Assembly: GCA_031270215.1 (NCBI GenBank)
Contig: JAISYB010000178.1
Location: 1-13,774, forward strand
Length of the DNA stretch: 13,774 nt
Source of the DNA: Streptococcaceae bacterium
Lineage (GTDB): Bacteria > Bacillota > Bacilli > Lactobacillales > Streptococcaceae
Direction of reading: 5' to 3'
The position numbers were made by a program, and so were the translations under genes. The notes under the pieces were generated by a model. That model saw only the letters and a program-made list of their open reading frames with translations. It did not search any database and was not told the DNA's origin. Shown in pieces: positions 1 through 7,147 of this stretch (position 1 is its first letter; the number at the start of each line of letters is the position of its first letter).

Positions 1-278
1 TTCTTCCGGCTCGATTAAAAAGAGAACTAGCTGAAATTAAAAATTACCTGATAAATGGTGGGGCACTTCCAGCAGCTATTCATCAAAGCTGGACAGAAAC
101 ACTAAAGGCGACTTATCCAAGGAGTAATGAGTCAATTGAGCGATTCTTGGAATTGGCAGTGGGAGAGAAGTTTGTTGCAGTGCTAGAGGACTGCGGTGTC
201 TTTAAGCTAGATACCGCAAGTCAAGTAGCATTTCAACATTTCGTCCGCAATACACTACCGATTAACGAAGCAAAGTAA
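1..278 (+). CDS. C-terminal end of an unrecognised protein (partial)
   Basis: An open frame enters from the left edge (first full codon at position 3) and runs 91 codons to TAA at 276-278. The peptide starts LPARLKRELAEIKNYLINGG and ends FVRNTLPINEAK. It looks like a soluble, mostly helical C-terminal domain with mixed charge and no membrane segment. It carries one cysteine, in the stretch VLEDCGVFKLD. I do not recognise the family. Codon use matches the neighbouring chromosomal genes, and a strong terminator begins 25 bp after the stop, so this is probably the true 3' end of a normal gene. The start and most of the protein lie outside the window, so no function is assigned. Confidence 0.7.
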   Translation, partial: LPARLKRELAEIKNYLINGGALPAAIHQSWTETLKATYPRSNESIERFLELAVGEKFVAVLEDCGVFKLDTASQVAFQHFVRNTLPINEAK

Positions 279-302
279 ACAAGTGTTATAAAAAAATACT
301 AC

Positions 303-350
303 AAAAACCGCAGGGAATCCGTTTGATAACGGTAATTTTCTACGGTTTTT
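303..350. terminator. Rho-independent terminator, probably bidirectional
   Basis: AAAAACCGCAG (303-313) pairs with CTACGGTTTTT (340-350) with one mismatch, and a small inner stem CCGT/ACGG sits in between. The hairpin ends in T5 on the plus strand. On the minus strand it is followed by GGTTTTTG and then a T-rich run, so it can end both the partial gene at the left edge and the TetR gene transcribed towards it. Confidence 0.75.
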
Positions 351-403
351 AATCGATTTCACCAGTGCGGCAGGTCTATTTTTCAAGATATTTAATTCTG
401 TTA

Positions 404-468
404 CGTAAAATACTTTCTTTTAATCCAGTTTTTGCGACTTAAGAAAGCATTAACGACTTTTATTTACG
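404..468. repeat. Nested imperfect inverted repeat downstream of the TetR gene
   Basis: CGTAAA (404-409) pairs with TTTACG (463-468). Inside it CTTTCTT (413-419) pairs with AAGAAAG (441-447). The structure lies just past the 3' end of the minus-strand TetR gene. It lacks a clean T-run, so it is a poor terminator by itself; it may be a 3' stabilising hairpin or chance pairing in AT-rich DNA. Confidence 0.3.
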
Positions 469-477
469 CAATCATTT

Positions 478-1083
478 TCAAAACTGTCCGTGGTTGACAT
501 TAATGCCGATTACGGTCAAGTGTCCATTGCTAATTAAGGTAATCACTAAGTTGGCGAGCTTTTCCGGTGTCAGCTTATCCTGATTTTCCACCCACCAAAC
601 CAGCGTTCCGACAAAGATTCCGGTTAAATAGGCGCTGACGAAATCAATCGGCACAATCGTGTCGTTATTTTTAACCTCAAGCGTTTGGAATAAGTCGCTG
701 TATTGTTCCTTGAGGATTGAAAGAAATTTTTCCGTTAAAATTTCCTTGGTGACACCGTGAATTAATGCTTGAGCAAGGTCAGGGTGATCCTTCAAATATT
801 TGTAAAATTGTGTCAAAATCTTCTTAATTTGTTCAATTTCAAGATTATTTTCGCTAACAACTGCTCCGTTTTGGAGTAATTTGGTAAAATTTTGCATGAA
901 ACCAGCTAATATTTGATCAAATAAGTCCTGCTTGTCCTTGTAATGCGCGTAGAAGGTTGCACGATTAATCATTGCTTCTGAAGCGATATCTTGAATTGTC
1001 ACCTTATCAAAGCCTTTCTGGGCAACCAGCTTGATGAAGGCTTTATTGATGTGTTGATTCGTTCGTCTAATTCTTAAGTCCAT
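478..1083 (-). CDS. TetR/AcrR-family transcriptional regulator
   Basis: A 201-residue DNA-binding regulator of usual TetR size. The N-terminal helix-turn-helix covers about residues 10-55. Its recognition part is the typical VTIQDIASEAMINRATFYAHY segment (28-48), followed by KDKQDLFDQIL. The C-terminal ligand and dimer half is helical and variable; it resembles the TetR_C_7-like group but gives no clue to the ligand. The start is ATG (complement of 1081-1083), with AAAGGA 8 nt upstream on the minus strand. It diverges from the giant activase gene, and the shared 200-bp gap carries palindromes suited to a TetR dimer. By the usual rule for divergent TetR pairs it probably represses itself and the activase gene; this is inference. 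No drug-efflux gene lies next to it. Confidence 0.92.
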   Translation of the reverse strand: MDLRIRRTNQHINKAFIKLVAQKGFDKVTIQDIASEAMINRATFYAHYKDKQDLFDQILAGFMQNFTKLLQNGAVVSENNLEIEQIKKILTQFYKYLKDHPDLAQALIHGVTKEILTEKFLSILKEQYSDLFQTLEVKNNDTIVPIDFVSAYLTGIFVGTLVWWVENQDKLTPEKLANLVITLISNGHLTVIGINVNHGQF

Positions 1084-1103
1084 AAATTAAGTCCTTTTGT
1101 ATA

Positions 1104-1123
1104 TTTTATTCAACAAAATAAAA
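1104..1123. promoter_or_regulatory. 7-bp inverted repeat just upstream of the TetR gene (possible operator)
   Basis: TTTTATT (1104-1110) and AATAAAA (1117-1123) form a perfect inverted repeat around CAACAA. It lies 20-40 bp upstream of the TetR start codon, where an autorepressor could sit. The arms are pure A/T, so chance is a real alternative. Confidence 0.3.
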
Positions 1124-1128
1124 AATTA

Positions 1129-1230
1129 TGTTGCTTAAAGCACTGTTTTTTAGATATTGACGGTTGTAATTTTAACATATTATCGTCAAAATAGATATAT
1201 AGTATTTTATCAAACACTGTGTTGCTTAAA
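1129..1230 (+). repeat. 11-bp direct repeat TGTTGCTTAAA, two copies
   Basis: The sequence TGTTGCTTAAA occurs at 1129-1139 and again at 1220-1230, both in the TetR/activase gap and 91 bp apart. The copies lie on either side of the 33-bp palindrome. They may be binding sites for a second regulator, or traces of a small duplication. Only the two copies are certain; the function is unknown. Confidence 0.4.
1157..1189. promoter_or_regulatory. 33-bp imperfect palindrome in the divergent control region (candidate TetR operator)
   Basis: TTGACG (1157-1162) and CGTCAA (1184-1189) are perfect outer arms. Further symmetric matches continue inwards (T, then TA, then TT on each side), with the centre near 1173. 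Each outer arm also resembles a -35 box, one facing each gene, so a bound dimer could block both. TATTAT (1178-1183) lies 15 bp after the plus-strand arm. TTAACA (1172-1177) followed 18 bp later by TATATA (1196-1201) is another candidate promoter for the activase gene. The symmetry is visible in the sequence; the operator role is inference. Confidence 0.45.
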
Positions 1231-1290
1231 AGCCGAACCGTTGACTTACACTGGCAATTTACAGCTAGATATTATTTCAAAGGAGCTAGA

Positions 1291-4200
1291 ATGTATAAAG
1301 CAGGGATTGATGTCGGTTCAACGACAGTCAAATTAGTAATTTTTGATACCGAAAACAAGTTGATATTCAAAAGATATGAACGGCATTTTTCTGATGTTAA
1401 GCAGGCAACGATCAAGGTTTTAGATGAAGCAAGCCAGCAATTAGGGGATATTCATCTATCGATTACGATTACAGGCTCAGCTGGCATGGGACTTTCGGAA
1501 AGCTTTAATATCCCATTTGTTCAGGAAGTGATTGCAGCGACTTTAGCCGTTGAGCAAATCATTCCTCAAACGGATGTTGTTATTGAGTTAGGTGGCGAAG
1601 ATGCCAAGATTACTTTCTTTGACGGTGCGCTAGAACAGCGGATGAATGGCACTTGCGCCGGTGGAACGGGCGCATTTATTGACCAAATGGCTAGCCTGTT
1701 AAAAACGGATGCCGCAGGACTTAACGAGCTTGCAAAAGACTACCAAAATATTTATCCAATCGCTTCGCGTTGCGGTGTTTTTGCTAAGACGGACATTCAA
1801 CCATTAATTAACGAGGGTGCCAGACGAGAAGATATTGCAGCGAGTATTTTTCAAGCGGTAGTCAACCAAACGATTGCAGGTCTTGCCAGTGGACGCAAGA
1901 TACAAGGCAATATTGCTTTTTTGGGCGGTCCATTATTTTTCATGAGCGAGCTGCGGCTGCGCTTTATCGAAACACTAAATATTGCACCAGATCAGGTGGT
2001 TTTTCCGGATAATTCACAGCTTTTTGTTGCAATGGGCGCAGCTTTTGAAGAAGTCGAGCTTGAAATTAGCATTTTGGAGTTGATTAATCGTCTAAAATAC
2101 GAGCAAGCTGCGCATTTGACACCTGTTAATCTCTTAGAACCGTTATTTGAAAACGAAAACGAGCTTGCCACATTCCGCAAAAGACATCAGCAAGCAGAGC
2201 CTATCTATAAAGAGTTAGCGCAGCATCGCGGGGCAAGCTATCTTGGAATTGATGCAGGCTCAACTACCACTAAAGTTGTCTTAACAGACGAAAGTGGTGC
2301 GATTCTTTTTGAGTATTATGGTAATAATAATGGTCAGCCGCTTGAGAATGTAATTAATGTCTTGAAAAACTTATATCAAGCATTACCAAACGAGGTTTAT
2401 ATTGCTAAGAGTTGTGTCACAGGATATGGGGAGCATTTGATAAAGCATGCGCTAAAGGTTGATCTTGGAGAAGTGGAAACAATGGCGCATTATAAGGCTG
2501 CGAATTTCTTTCAGCCGGGCGTTGATTTTATCCTCGATATTGGCGGGCAAGATATGAAAGCAATGACGATTACCGATCAGGCGCTCTCGTCCATTCAGCT
2601 CAATGAAGCCTGCTCATCTGGCTGTGGCTCATTTATCGAAAGCTTTGCCAAATCCTTGAAATACAATGTGGAAGACTTTGCTAAGTCAGCATTATTATCA
2701 CAAAAGCCTGTTGATTTAGGGTCAAAATGCACAGTTTTCATGAATTCAAAGGTTAAACAAGTGCAAAAAGAAGGTGCGACAATTGCAGACATTTCTGCGG
2801 GGTTGTCCTATTCTGTTATCAAAAATGCATTATACAAGGTTATCAAAATAAAGCGCCCTGAGGATTTGGGTGAAAAAGTTGTTGTTCAAGGCGGAACTTT
2901 CTATAATGAAGCGGTCTTGCGGGCTTTTGAAATGGTATCAAGAAAAGAAGTCATCAGACCATCAATTGCCGGCTTAATGGGGGCATACGGCTGTAGCTTG
3001 ATTGCTAGGGAAAATGCTGAGAATGAGCAAACTTCGACATTATTGTCGTTAGCGCAGCTGAACGATTTTACGACGAACAAAGAATTTGTCAAATGTGGAC
3101 TATGTGAAAATCAATGTGCGCTGACTTTGACTGTTTTTAATGATGGTCGAAAGTTTGTGACAGGTAATCGTTGTGAACGTGGCGCAGAAAAAGCCATGCA
3201 GATTAAGATTGACATCAAAGCGAAGAAAGAAAATTTAGTTGATTACAAGTATAAACGTTTGTTTAATTACAAATCCCTCTCACGCAAAGTAGCAAAAAAT
3301 GGTACAATTGGTATACCAAGAGTTTTGAATATGTATGAGAATTATCCACTATGGCATACGATTTTTACTGATTTAGGTTTTCGGGTGATTTTAAGTCCGA
3401 GAAGTGATAAGAAATTATACGAAAAAGGGATTGAAACGATTCCAAGTGATACGGTCTGCTACCCAGCTAAGCTCGTTCACGGTCATATCGAAAGTTTGTT
3501 TGAAAAAGGTGTTGACCATATTTTCTACCCAAGCGTGATGTTTGAGCAAAAGGAAGCACGCAATGCTGAAAATCATTTTAACTGTCCAATCGTTCAAAGC
3601 TATCCGGCAGTTATTCGTAATAATATGGATTTTATTCGCAATGGAGAAGTTGAGTTTTGGCATCCATTTGTTAATTTAGCTGACCGGCAGTCTGTTGTAA
3701 ATGCGTTGAGGGAAACCTTAACCTCATTTGGATTGACAGATGCGCTGATTAAGTCGGCAGTTGAGCATGGCTATGCTGCAATGAAAGAGTTCAAAGAAGA
3801 TTTAAAGGTGCGTGCGGACGATTTATTAAGACGAATTCAGCTCAATCATGAAAAAGCCATTGTTTTATCTGGACGACCATATCATTTAGATCCAGAAATT
3901 AATCATGGAATTGCTGATGTGATTATCCAAGAAGGCTTTCATGTTTTAACCGAGGATATGGTTAGTGATATGGAGGAGGTTTCAGGCTTGCGGGTGGTCA
4001 ATCAATGGGTTTACCATTCTCGTCTTTATGCTGCGGCAAAGTTTGTTGCCAAGCATAAAAATCTGGAATTGGTTCAGTTGAATTCATTTGGTTGCGGACT
4101 TGACGCTGTGACGACCGATCAAGTCGAAGAAATCATGCAAAGCTATCACAAGCTATATACTGTACTAAAAATTGATGAGGGTAGCAATTTGGGAGCAATT

Positions 4201-5550
4201 CGTATTCGCCTGCGCAGCCTAAAAGCAGCAGTGAGCGAGCGCGATAAGCGACAATTGTCTCTGCCTGAGCATGTTAGGCCAACTCAAGCAGCTGCTCCGA
4301 TTACTTTTACCAAAGAAATGCGTAAAAAGCATACACTTTTAATGCCAATGCTTTCGCCAATTCATCAGGAGGGCTTGGTTGATGAGGCATTTAGGGCAAG
4401 CGGTTATCGGGTTGTTAGCTTGTCAGCTTTTGACCGTAAAGCAGTAGACGTCGGTTTAAAATACGTTAATAATGATGCGTGCTATCCAGCGATTATTTCA
4501 ATCGGGCAATTAATCAAGGCTTTGTCATCAGGGAAATATGATTTAAATCACACCTCGGTCATGATGAGCCAAACGGGCGGTGGCTGTCGAGCAACCAATT
4601 ATATTCCATTGCTGCGTAAGGCATTAAAGGATGCCGGCTTTGCTCAGGTTCCCGTTGTTTCCGTGTCACTTGGCAATCAGGGCGTTGAGGAAACGCCAGG
4701 CTTTAAGCTAACACTACCATTTTTAAAACGAATGTTGCTTGCGGTCATGTATGGCGATTTATTTGAGCGAGTTGTCTATCGAACACGCCCTTATGAGCTT
4801 GAAAGCGGTCAGGTTAATGCGCTTTATGATTTATGGCTTGAAAAGGCGCGCAAGAATGTTAGAAATGGCTCGTTCACACAATTTAATTATTACATGAAAC
4901 GAATTGTTAAAGCCTTTGATACAACACCTATTAAAGCTCAACGTAAGCCAAGGGTTGGGGTTGTCGGAGAAATATTAGTCAAATATGCACCGACAGCCAA
5001 TAACGATATTGTGGCAATCATTGAAAATGAGGGTGGAGAAGCAGTTGTACCGGATTTGATTGGCTTTATGAACTATTCGCTTTATAATCAGATTTGGAAG
5101 GCTGAGTCATTAAACATGAGTGCACGTAGCGCTACCTTAGCCAAGATGATGATTAACTTGATTGCATTAATCGAAAAACCGATGCATCAAGCCTTGAGTA
5201 AATCCTCTCGCTTTGAAGGGATTAGCTCAATTTACCAGCTGGCGGATGAAGCGTCTAAACTGCTCTCAATCGGCAATCAGACTGGCGAAGGTTGGTTCTT
5301 AACAGGAGAGATGATTGAGTTATTAGCGCATGATGTTCATAATATCGTCTGCTTGCAGCCGTTTGGTTGCTTGCCAAATCATATTGTCGGCAAGGGAATG
5401 ATTAAAGAGCTGCGTAGACAATATCCAAAGGCTAACATTGCACCGATTGATTATGACCCCGGAGTATCGGTTGTTAATCAGTTGAACCGTATTCGTTTGA
5501 TGATGGCAACAGCTAAAAAAGAAGCGAAGGCTAGCGTAACAATCGGCTAA
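1291..5550 (+). CDS. Giant 2-hydroxyacyl-CoA dehydratase activase-like protein (double BcrAD/BadFG ATPase, DUF2229 and HgdB-like regions)
   Basis: A 1419-residue fusion. The start is ATG 1291 with AAGGAG 5 nt upstream. A longer frame from GTG 1219 has no ribosome site and adds 24 unlike residues. Two ASKHA-fold ATPase domains come first: GIDVGSTTVK (5-14) with cysteines C122 (NGTCAGGTG) and C161 (SRCGVF), then GIDAGSTTTK (319-328) with C441, C445 and C480 (SKCTVF). In archerases the paired cysteines hold one [4Fe-4S] cluster between subunits. A CX2CX3C set (C602, C605, C609) plus C628 suggests another cluster. The rest matches COG3580/COG3581: VCYPAKLVHGH (C723), FGCGLDAV (C935), NDACYP (C1064), GGGCRATNY (C1099), PFGCLPNH (C1360). 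Archerases couple ATP hydrolysis to very low-potential electron transfer. The physiological acceptor of this fused family is, to my knowledge, not established. No CoA-transferase or separate dehydratase lies nearby. The activity presumably needs anaerobic conditions. Confidence 0.9.
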   Translation: MYKAGIDVGSTTVKLVIFDTENKLIFKRYERHFSDVKQATIKVLDEASQQLGDIHLSITITGSAGMGLSESFNIPFVQEVIAATLAVEQIIPQTDVVIELGGEDAKITFFDGALEQRMNGTCAGGTGAFIDQMASLLKTDAAGLNELAKDYQNIYPIASRCGVFAKTDIQPLINEGARREDIAASIFQAVVNQTIAGLASGRKIQGNIAFLGGPLFFMSELRLRFIETLNIAPDQVVFPDNSQLFVAMGAAFEEVELEISILELINRLKYEQAAHLTPVNLLEPLFENENELATFRKRHQQAEPIYKELAQHRGASYLGIDAGSTTTKVVLTDESGAILFEYYGNNNGQPLENVINVLKNLYQALPNEVYIAKSCVTGYGEHLIKHALKVDLGEVETMAHYKAANFFQPGVDFILDIGGQDMKAMTITDQALSSIQLNEACSSGCGSFIESFAKSLKYNVEDFAKSALLSQKPVDLGSKCTVFMNSKVKQVQKEGATIADISAGLSYSVIKNALYKVIKIKRPEDLGEKVVVQGGTFYNEAVLRAFEMVSRKEVIRPSIAGLMGAYGCSLIARENAENEQTSTLLSLAQLNDFTTNKEFVKCGLCENQCALTLTVFNDGRKFVTGNRCERGAEKAMQIKIDIKAKKENLVDYKYKRLFNYKSLSRKVAKNGTIGIPRVLNMYENYPLWHTIFTDLGFRVILSPRSDKKLYEKGIETIPSDTVCYPAKLVHGHIESLFEKGVDHIFYPSVMFEQKEARNAENHFNCPIVQSYPAVIRNNMDFIRNGEVEFWHPFVNLADRQSVVNALRETLTSFGLTDALIKSAVEHGYAAMKEFKEDLKVRADDLLRRIQLNHEKAIVLSGRPYHLDPEINHGIADVIIQEGFHVLTEDMVSDMEEVSGLRVVNQWVYHSRLYAAAKFVAKHKNLELVQLNSFGCGLDAVTTDQVEEIMQSYHKLYTVLKIDEGSNLGAIRIRLRSLKAAVSERDKRQLSLPEHVRPTQAAAPITFTKEMRKKHTLLMPMLSPIHQEGLVDEAFRASGYRVVSLSAFDRKAVDVGLKYVNNDACYPAIISIGQLIKALSSGKYDLNHTSVMMSQTGGGCRATNYIPLLRKALKDAGFAQVPVVSVSLGNQGVEETPGFKLTLPFLKRMLLAVMYGDLFERVVYRTRPYELESGQVNALYDLWLEKARKNVRNGSFTQFNYYMKRIVKAFDTTPIKAQRKPRVGVVGEILVKYAPTANNDIVAIIENEGGEAVVPDLIGFMNYSLYNQIWKAESLNMSARSATLAKMMINLIALIEKPMHQALSKSSRFEGISSIYQLADEASKLLSIGNQTGEGWFLTGEMIELLAHDVHNIVCLQPFGCLPNHIVGKGMIKELRRQYPKANIAPIDYDPGVSVVNQLNRIRLMMATAKKEAKASVTIG

Positions 5551-5610
5551 ATGAAGGCGGAATTCGGTGTTTTGTGACGTAGCAATCAGGAATTGTTGTC
5601 AATATTTGCC

Positions 5611-5741
5611 AATGTTCACAAATTTATCGCTTTCTAGGCAATGAAGTGAAGGTGGGACAGCAGCGCTTAACGATGTAGAAAATTAGGAAATTGCGGGCAT
5701 TTCATTTACAAATGTTCGGAAATTTATCTATTTTCCTAGTC
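5611..5741 (+). repeat. Degenerate direct repeat, two copies 100 bp apart
   Basis: AATGTTC is followed by two variable bases and then AAATTTATC at 5611-5626 and at 5711-5726. Both copies continue with a T-rich stretch and CTAG (around 5634 and 5736). The second copy forms the right arm of the long inverted repeat at 5654-5759. This suggests that the gap grew by local duplication or contains two related elements. Confidence 0.5.
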
Positions 5742-5759
5742 GTTGCTGCATTGTCTCCC
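5654..5759. repeat. 106-bp imperfect inverted repeat in the activase/yoaK gap
   Basis: The left arm GGGACAGCAGC...AACGA...TAG...AAAATTAG pairs in register with the right arm, which read in reverse complement is GGGAGACAATGCAGC, AACGA, CTAGG, AAAATAGAT. The centre closes with CATTT (5698-5702) and AAATG (5710-5714) around a 7-nt loop. There is no T-run, so it is not a standard terminator. It may be an intergenic repeat element of the palindromic type or a structured RNA. Its left edge resembles the stretch at 6878-6893. Confidence 0.55.
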
Positions 5760-5798
5760 GTTAATCACGAACATTAAACAGCAGGCAAAGGCTTTCGG

Positions 5799-5870
5799 GT
5801 CAGCGGTTTACGGAAAAGCTAGTGGCAACCTGCCTTAGCGGTTTTCCCTTAGGTGCTGACTAGTCGGCAC
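5799..5870 (+). repeat. Long hairpin and an 18-bp palindrome upstream of the yoaK-like gene
   Basis: GTCAGC (5799-5804) pairs with GCTGAC (5855-5860), GGAAAA (5812-5817) with TTTTCC (5842-5847), GCTA (5818-5821) with TAGC (5836-5839), and GGCA (5824-5827) with TGCC (5831-5834). This gives about 20 base pairs over 62 nt. The 3' arm is also part of GTGCTGACTAGTCGGCAC (5853-5870), which folds alone with a single G-T pair per strand. GCAGG (5781-5785) can pair with CCTGC (5829-5833), breaking the inner stem. The alternatives compete, as in regulatory RNA leaders. No known riboswitch class was recognised. Confidence 0.45.
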
Positions 5871-5884
5871 TGTTTGCTCGAAGA

Positions 5885-5913
5885 TTGAATAGGGGGTAAA
5901 GACCTTCTATGTG
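5885..5913 (+). promoter_or_regulatory. Candidate promoter for the yoaK-like gene
   Basis: TTGAAT (5885-5890), a 17-bp spacer, and TATGTG (5908-5913) give a moderate sigma-A match. The -10 box is weak. It would start transcription about 25 bp before the gene and leave the hairpins above outside the transcript. Confidence 0.35.
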
Positions 5914-5944
5914 ATGAAAAGAAAATAACGAAATGGTGGTTTAG

Positions 5945-6625
5945 ATGATTAAACTAAAGGATTATCGAGTTTATGAAGGCTTGCGGATTGCGATGTCTTT
6001 GACTTTTATCGGTGGCTTTCTAGATGCTTATAGCTATAAAATGCTAGGCGGCAAATTTGCAAGTATGCAGTCAGGTAATTTGATTTACTTTTCATTGCAT
6101 TTAATGGACGGCAAATTTCATCAAGCGCTTCTTTACCTACCACCAGTTCTTTCTTTTCTGATTGGCAGTATCGTCTGTGTTGTTCTCAGACGCTTTGCAA
6201 AGCAGCGTAATTTGCGTTGGCATATGACAGCGGCAGCAGTTGAACTAATAGGCTTTATGATACTTGCCTTGCTCTCAAACCACCTCAGTTCAGAATTTTT
6301 AATCCTGAGTATTGCCTTTTTGGCAGCTATACAGGCGGAAAGCTTTAAACGCCTGCGCGGGATACCCTATGCAACAATTATGAGTACTGGAAATCTCAAA
6401 ACCTTTGGTTCATTTCTGGCTTCTGGCATTATTCAAAGAGATCGAAAGACTCTTGAAAAGGCAAGACATTCGTTTTTAGCAATCCTCTTTTTTATCTTAG
6501 GTGCGCTAAGTGCAGCGCTAAGCACAAAATTTGTTCAAGATTATGCGCTATTCTTGGTTTGCCTGCCGCTTATCTTTATTCTAATCTTGTTGGTTTTAGA
6601 ACATCTGGCTCAAAATGAAAAATAA
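5945..6625 (+). CDS. YoaK/DUF1275-family membrane protein
   Basis: A 226-residue integral membrane protein with about six hydrophobic segments, the length usual for DUF1275. Family signs are the N-terminal FIGGFLDAYSY (residues 21-31), FASMQSGNLIYFS (38-50), and the related second-half motif TIMSTGNLKTFGSF. The two halves repeat a similar pattern, as expected in this family. The start is ATG 5945, with only a weak GGTGG a few bases upstream, so translation may be modest. The transported substrate or role of DUF1275 proteins is unknown to me; no function beyond membrane location is claimed. ydbC follows after 30 nt without a terminator, so the two are probably cotranscribed. Confidence 0.88.
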   Translation: MIKLKDYRVYEGLRIAMSLTFIGGFLDAYSYKMLGGKFASMQSGNLIYFSLHLMDGKFHQALLYLPPVLSFLIGSIVCVVLRRFAKQRNLRWHMTAAAVELIGFMILALLSNHLSSEFLILSIAFLAAIQAESFKRLRGIPYATIMSTGNLKTFGSFLASGIIQRDRKTLEKARHSFLAILFFILGALSAALSTKFVQDYALFLVCLPLIFILILLVLEHLAQNEK

Positions 6626-6655
6626 TAATACATAGTAAAATGATTTGGAGGAATT

Positions 6656-6868
6656 ATGGCAGAAATTAAATTTGAAATCACGCAGACTTTAGGCGTTTTG
6701 TCTGAAAACAATAAGGGTTGGCGCAAGGAGTTGAACATGGTTAGCTGGAATGGTGCGCTTGCAAAATATGACCTGAGAACTTGGAGCCCTGATCATAAAA
6801 AAATGGGTAAAGGGATTACTTTAAGTGCTGAAGAATTTAGCGCCCTACAAAAGTTATTAGCACAGTAA
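6656..6868 (+). CDS. ydbC: YdbC-like PC4/p15 family single-stranded nucleic-acid-binding protein
   Basis: A 70-residue protein whose length and sequence match the small PC4-type proteins of lactic acid bacteria, typified by Lactococcus YdbC. The recognisable part is KYDLRTWSPDHKKMGKGITLSAEEF (about 38-62), the conserved beta-sheet and helix region of PC4. An N-terminal FEITQTLGVLSENNKGWRKELNMVSWNG strand region precedes it. Family members dimerise and bind single-stranded DNA or RNA; a role in transcription or replication upkeep is inferred from this. The start is ATG 6656 with GGAGG 4 nt upstream. It lies 30 nt after the yoaK-like gene in the same direction. Low risk of being a false gene despite its size. 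Confidence 0.88.
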   Translation: MAEIKFEITQTLGVLSENNKGWRKELNMVSWNGALAKYDLRTWSPDHKKMGKGITLSAEEFSALQKLLAQ

Positions 6869-6877
6869 ATTTTAAAG

Positions 6878-7014
6878 AAGGTGTGGCAGTAGCGTTATGA
6901 TACGGCAGTCGCTGTCGAAAATTCTTTCTCAATAAAAATGCGCGAGAGCTGGAGGGTTCTGCAGCTCGTCCGGCTTATCTGTATGAGCTTGACTAAGACA
7001 CTTGAACATGCCAC
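6878..7014 (+). repeat. Intergenic structured element sharing a start box with the 5648-5666 stretch
   Basis: GAAGGTGTGGCAGTAGCG (6878-6895) matches GAAGGTGGGACAGCAGCG (5648-5665) with three substitutions. Inside the stretch CGGCAGTCGCTGTCG (about 6903-6917) folds as a small hairpin, GAGCTG (6946-6951) pairs with CAGCTC (6962-6967), and GTGGCA (6883-6888) pairs with TGCCAC (7009-7014) across it. Together with the earlier element this points to a family of intergenic repeats. No protein is credible here. Confidence 0.4.
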
Positions 7015-7068
7015 GAATAATTGTCCATTGGCAGCGCTCACGCTAGCGGATAATCGTTCGTGGTTTTT
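7011..7068 (+). terminator. Long hairpin followed by T5, probable terminator after ydbC
   Basis: CCACGAA (7011-7017) pairs with TTCGTGG (7057-7063). The stem continues with ATT/AAT and TCC/GGA and has a second inner stem (AGCG/CGCT near 7033-7044). Five T follow at 7064-7068. It stands 140 bp after ydbC and just before the pit promoter, a fitting place to end the yoaK-ydbC transcript. Confidence 0.55.
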
Positions 7069-7147
7069 AGTTAATATGCCAAAAGTCTTTTCAGATTTAA
7101 CGAATGATAAAAAACTTGTCAAAAATATAAAGTTATTTTTATAGTTA

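Noticed and set aside
1241..1275. TTGACT at 1241 as the -35 of an activase promoter
   Set aside because: No -10 box lies at 16-18 bp; the nearest, TATTAT at 1270, is 23 bp away and would start transcription at the ribosome site.
6938..7144. A 68-codon plus-strand open frame between ydbC and pit, and an overlapping 75-codon minus-strand frame
   Set aside because: No ribosome site, no recognisable domain, and the region is full of hairpins and promoter boxes. The translation looks like read-through of structured DNA.
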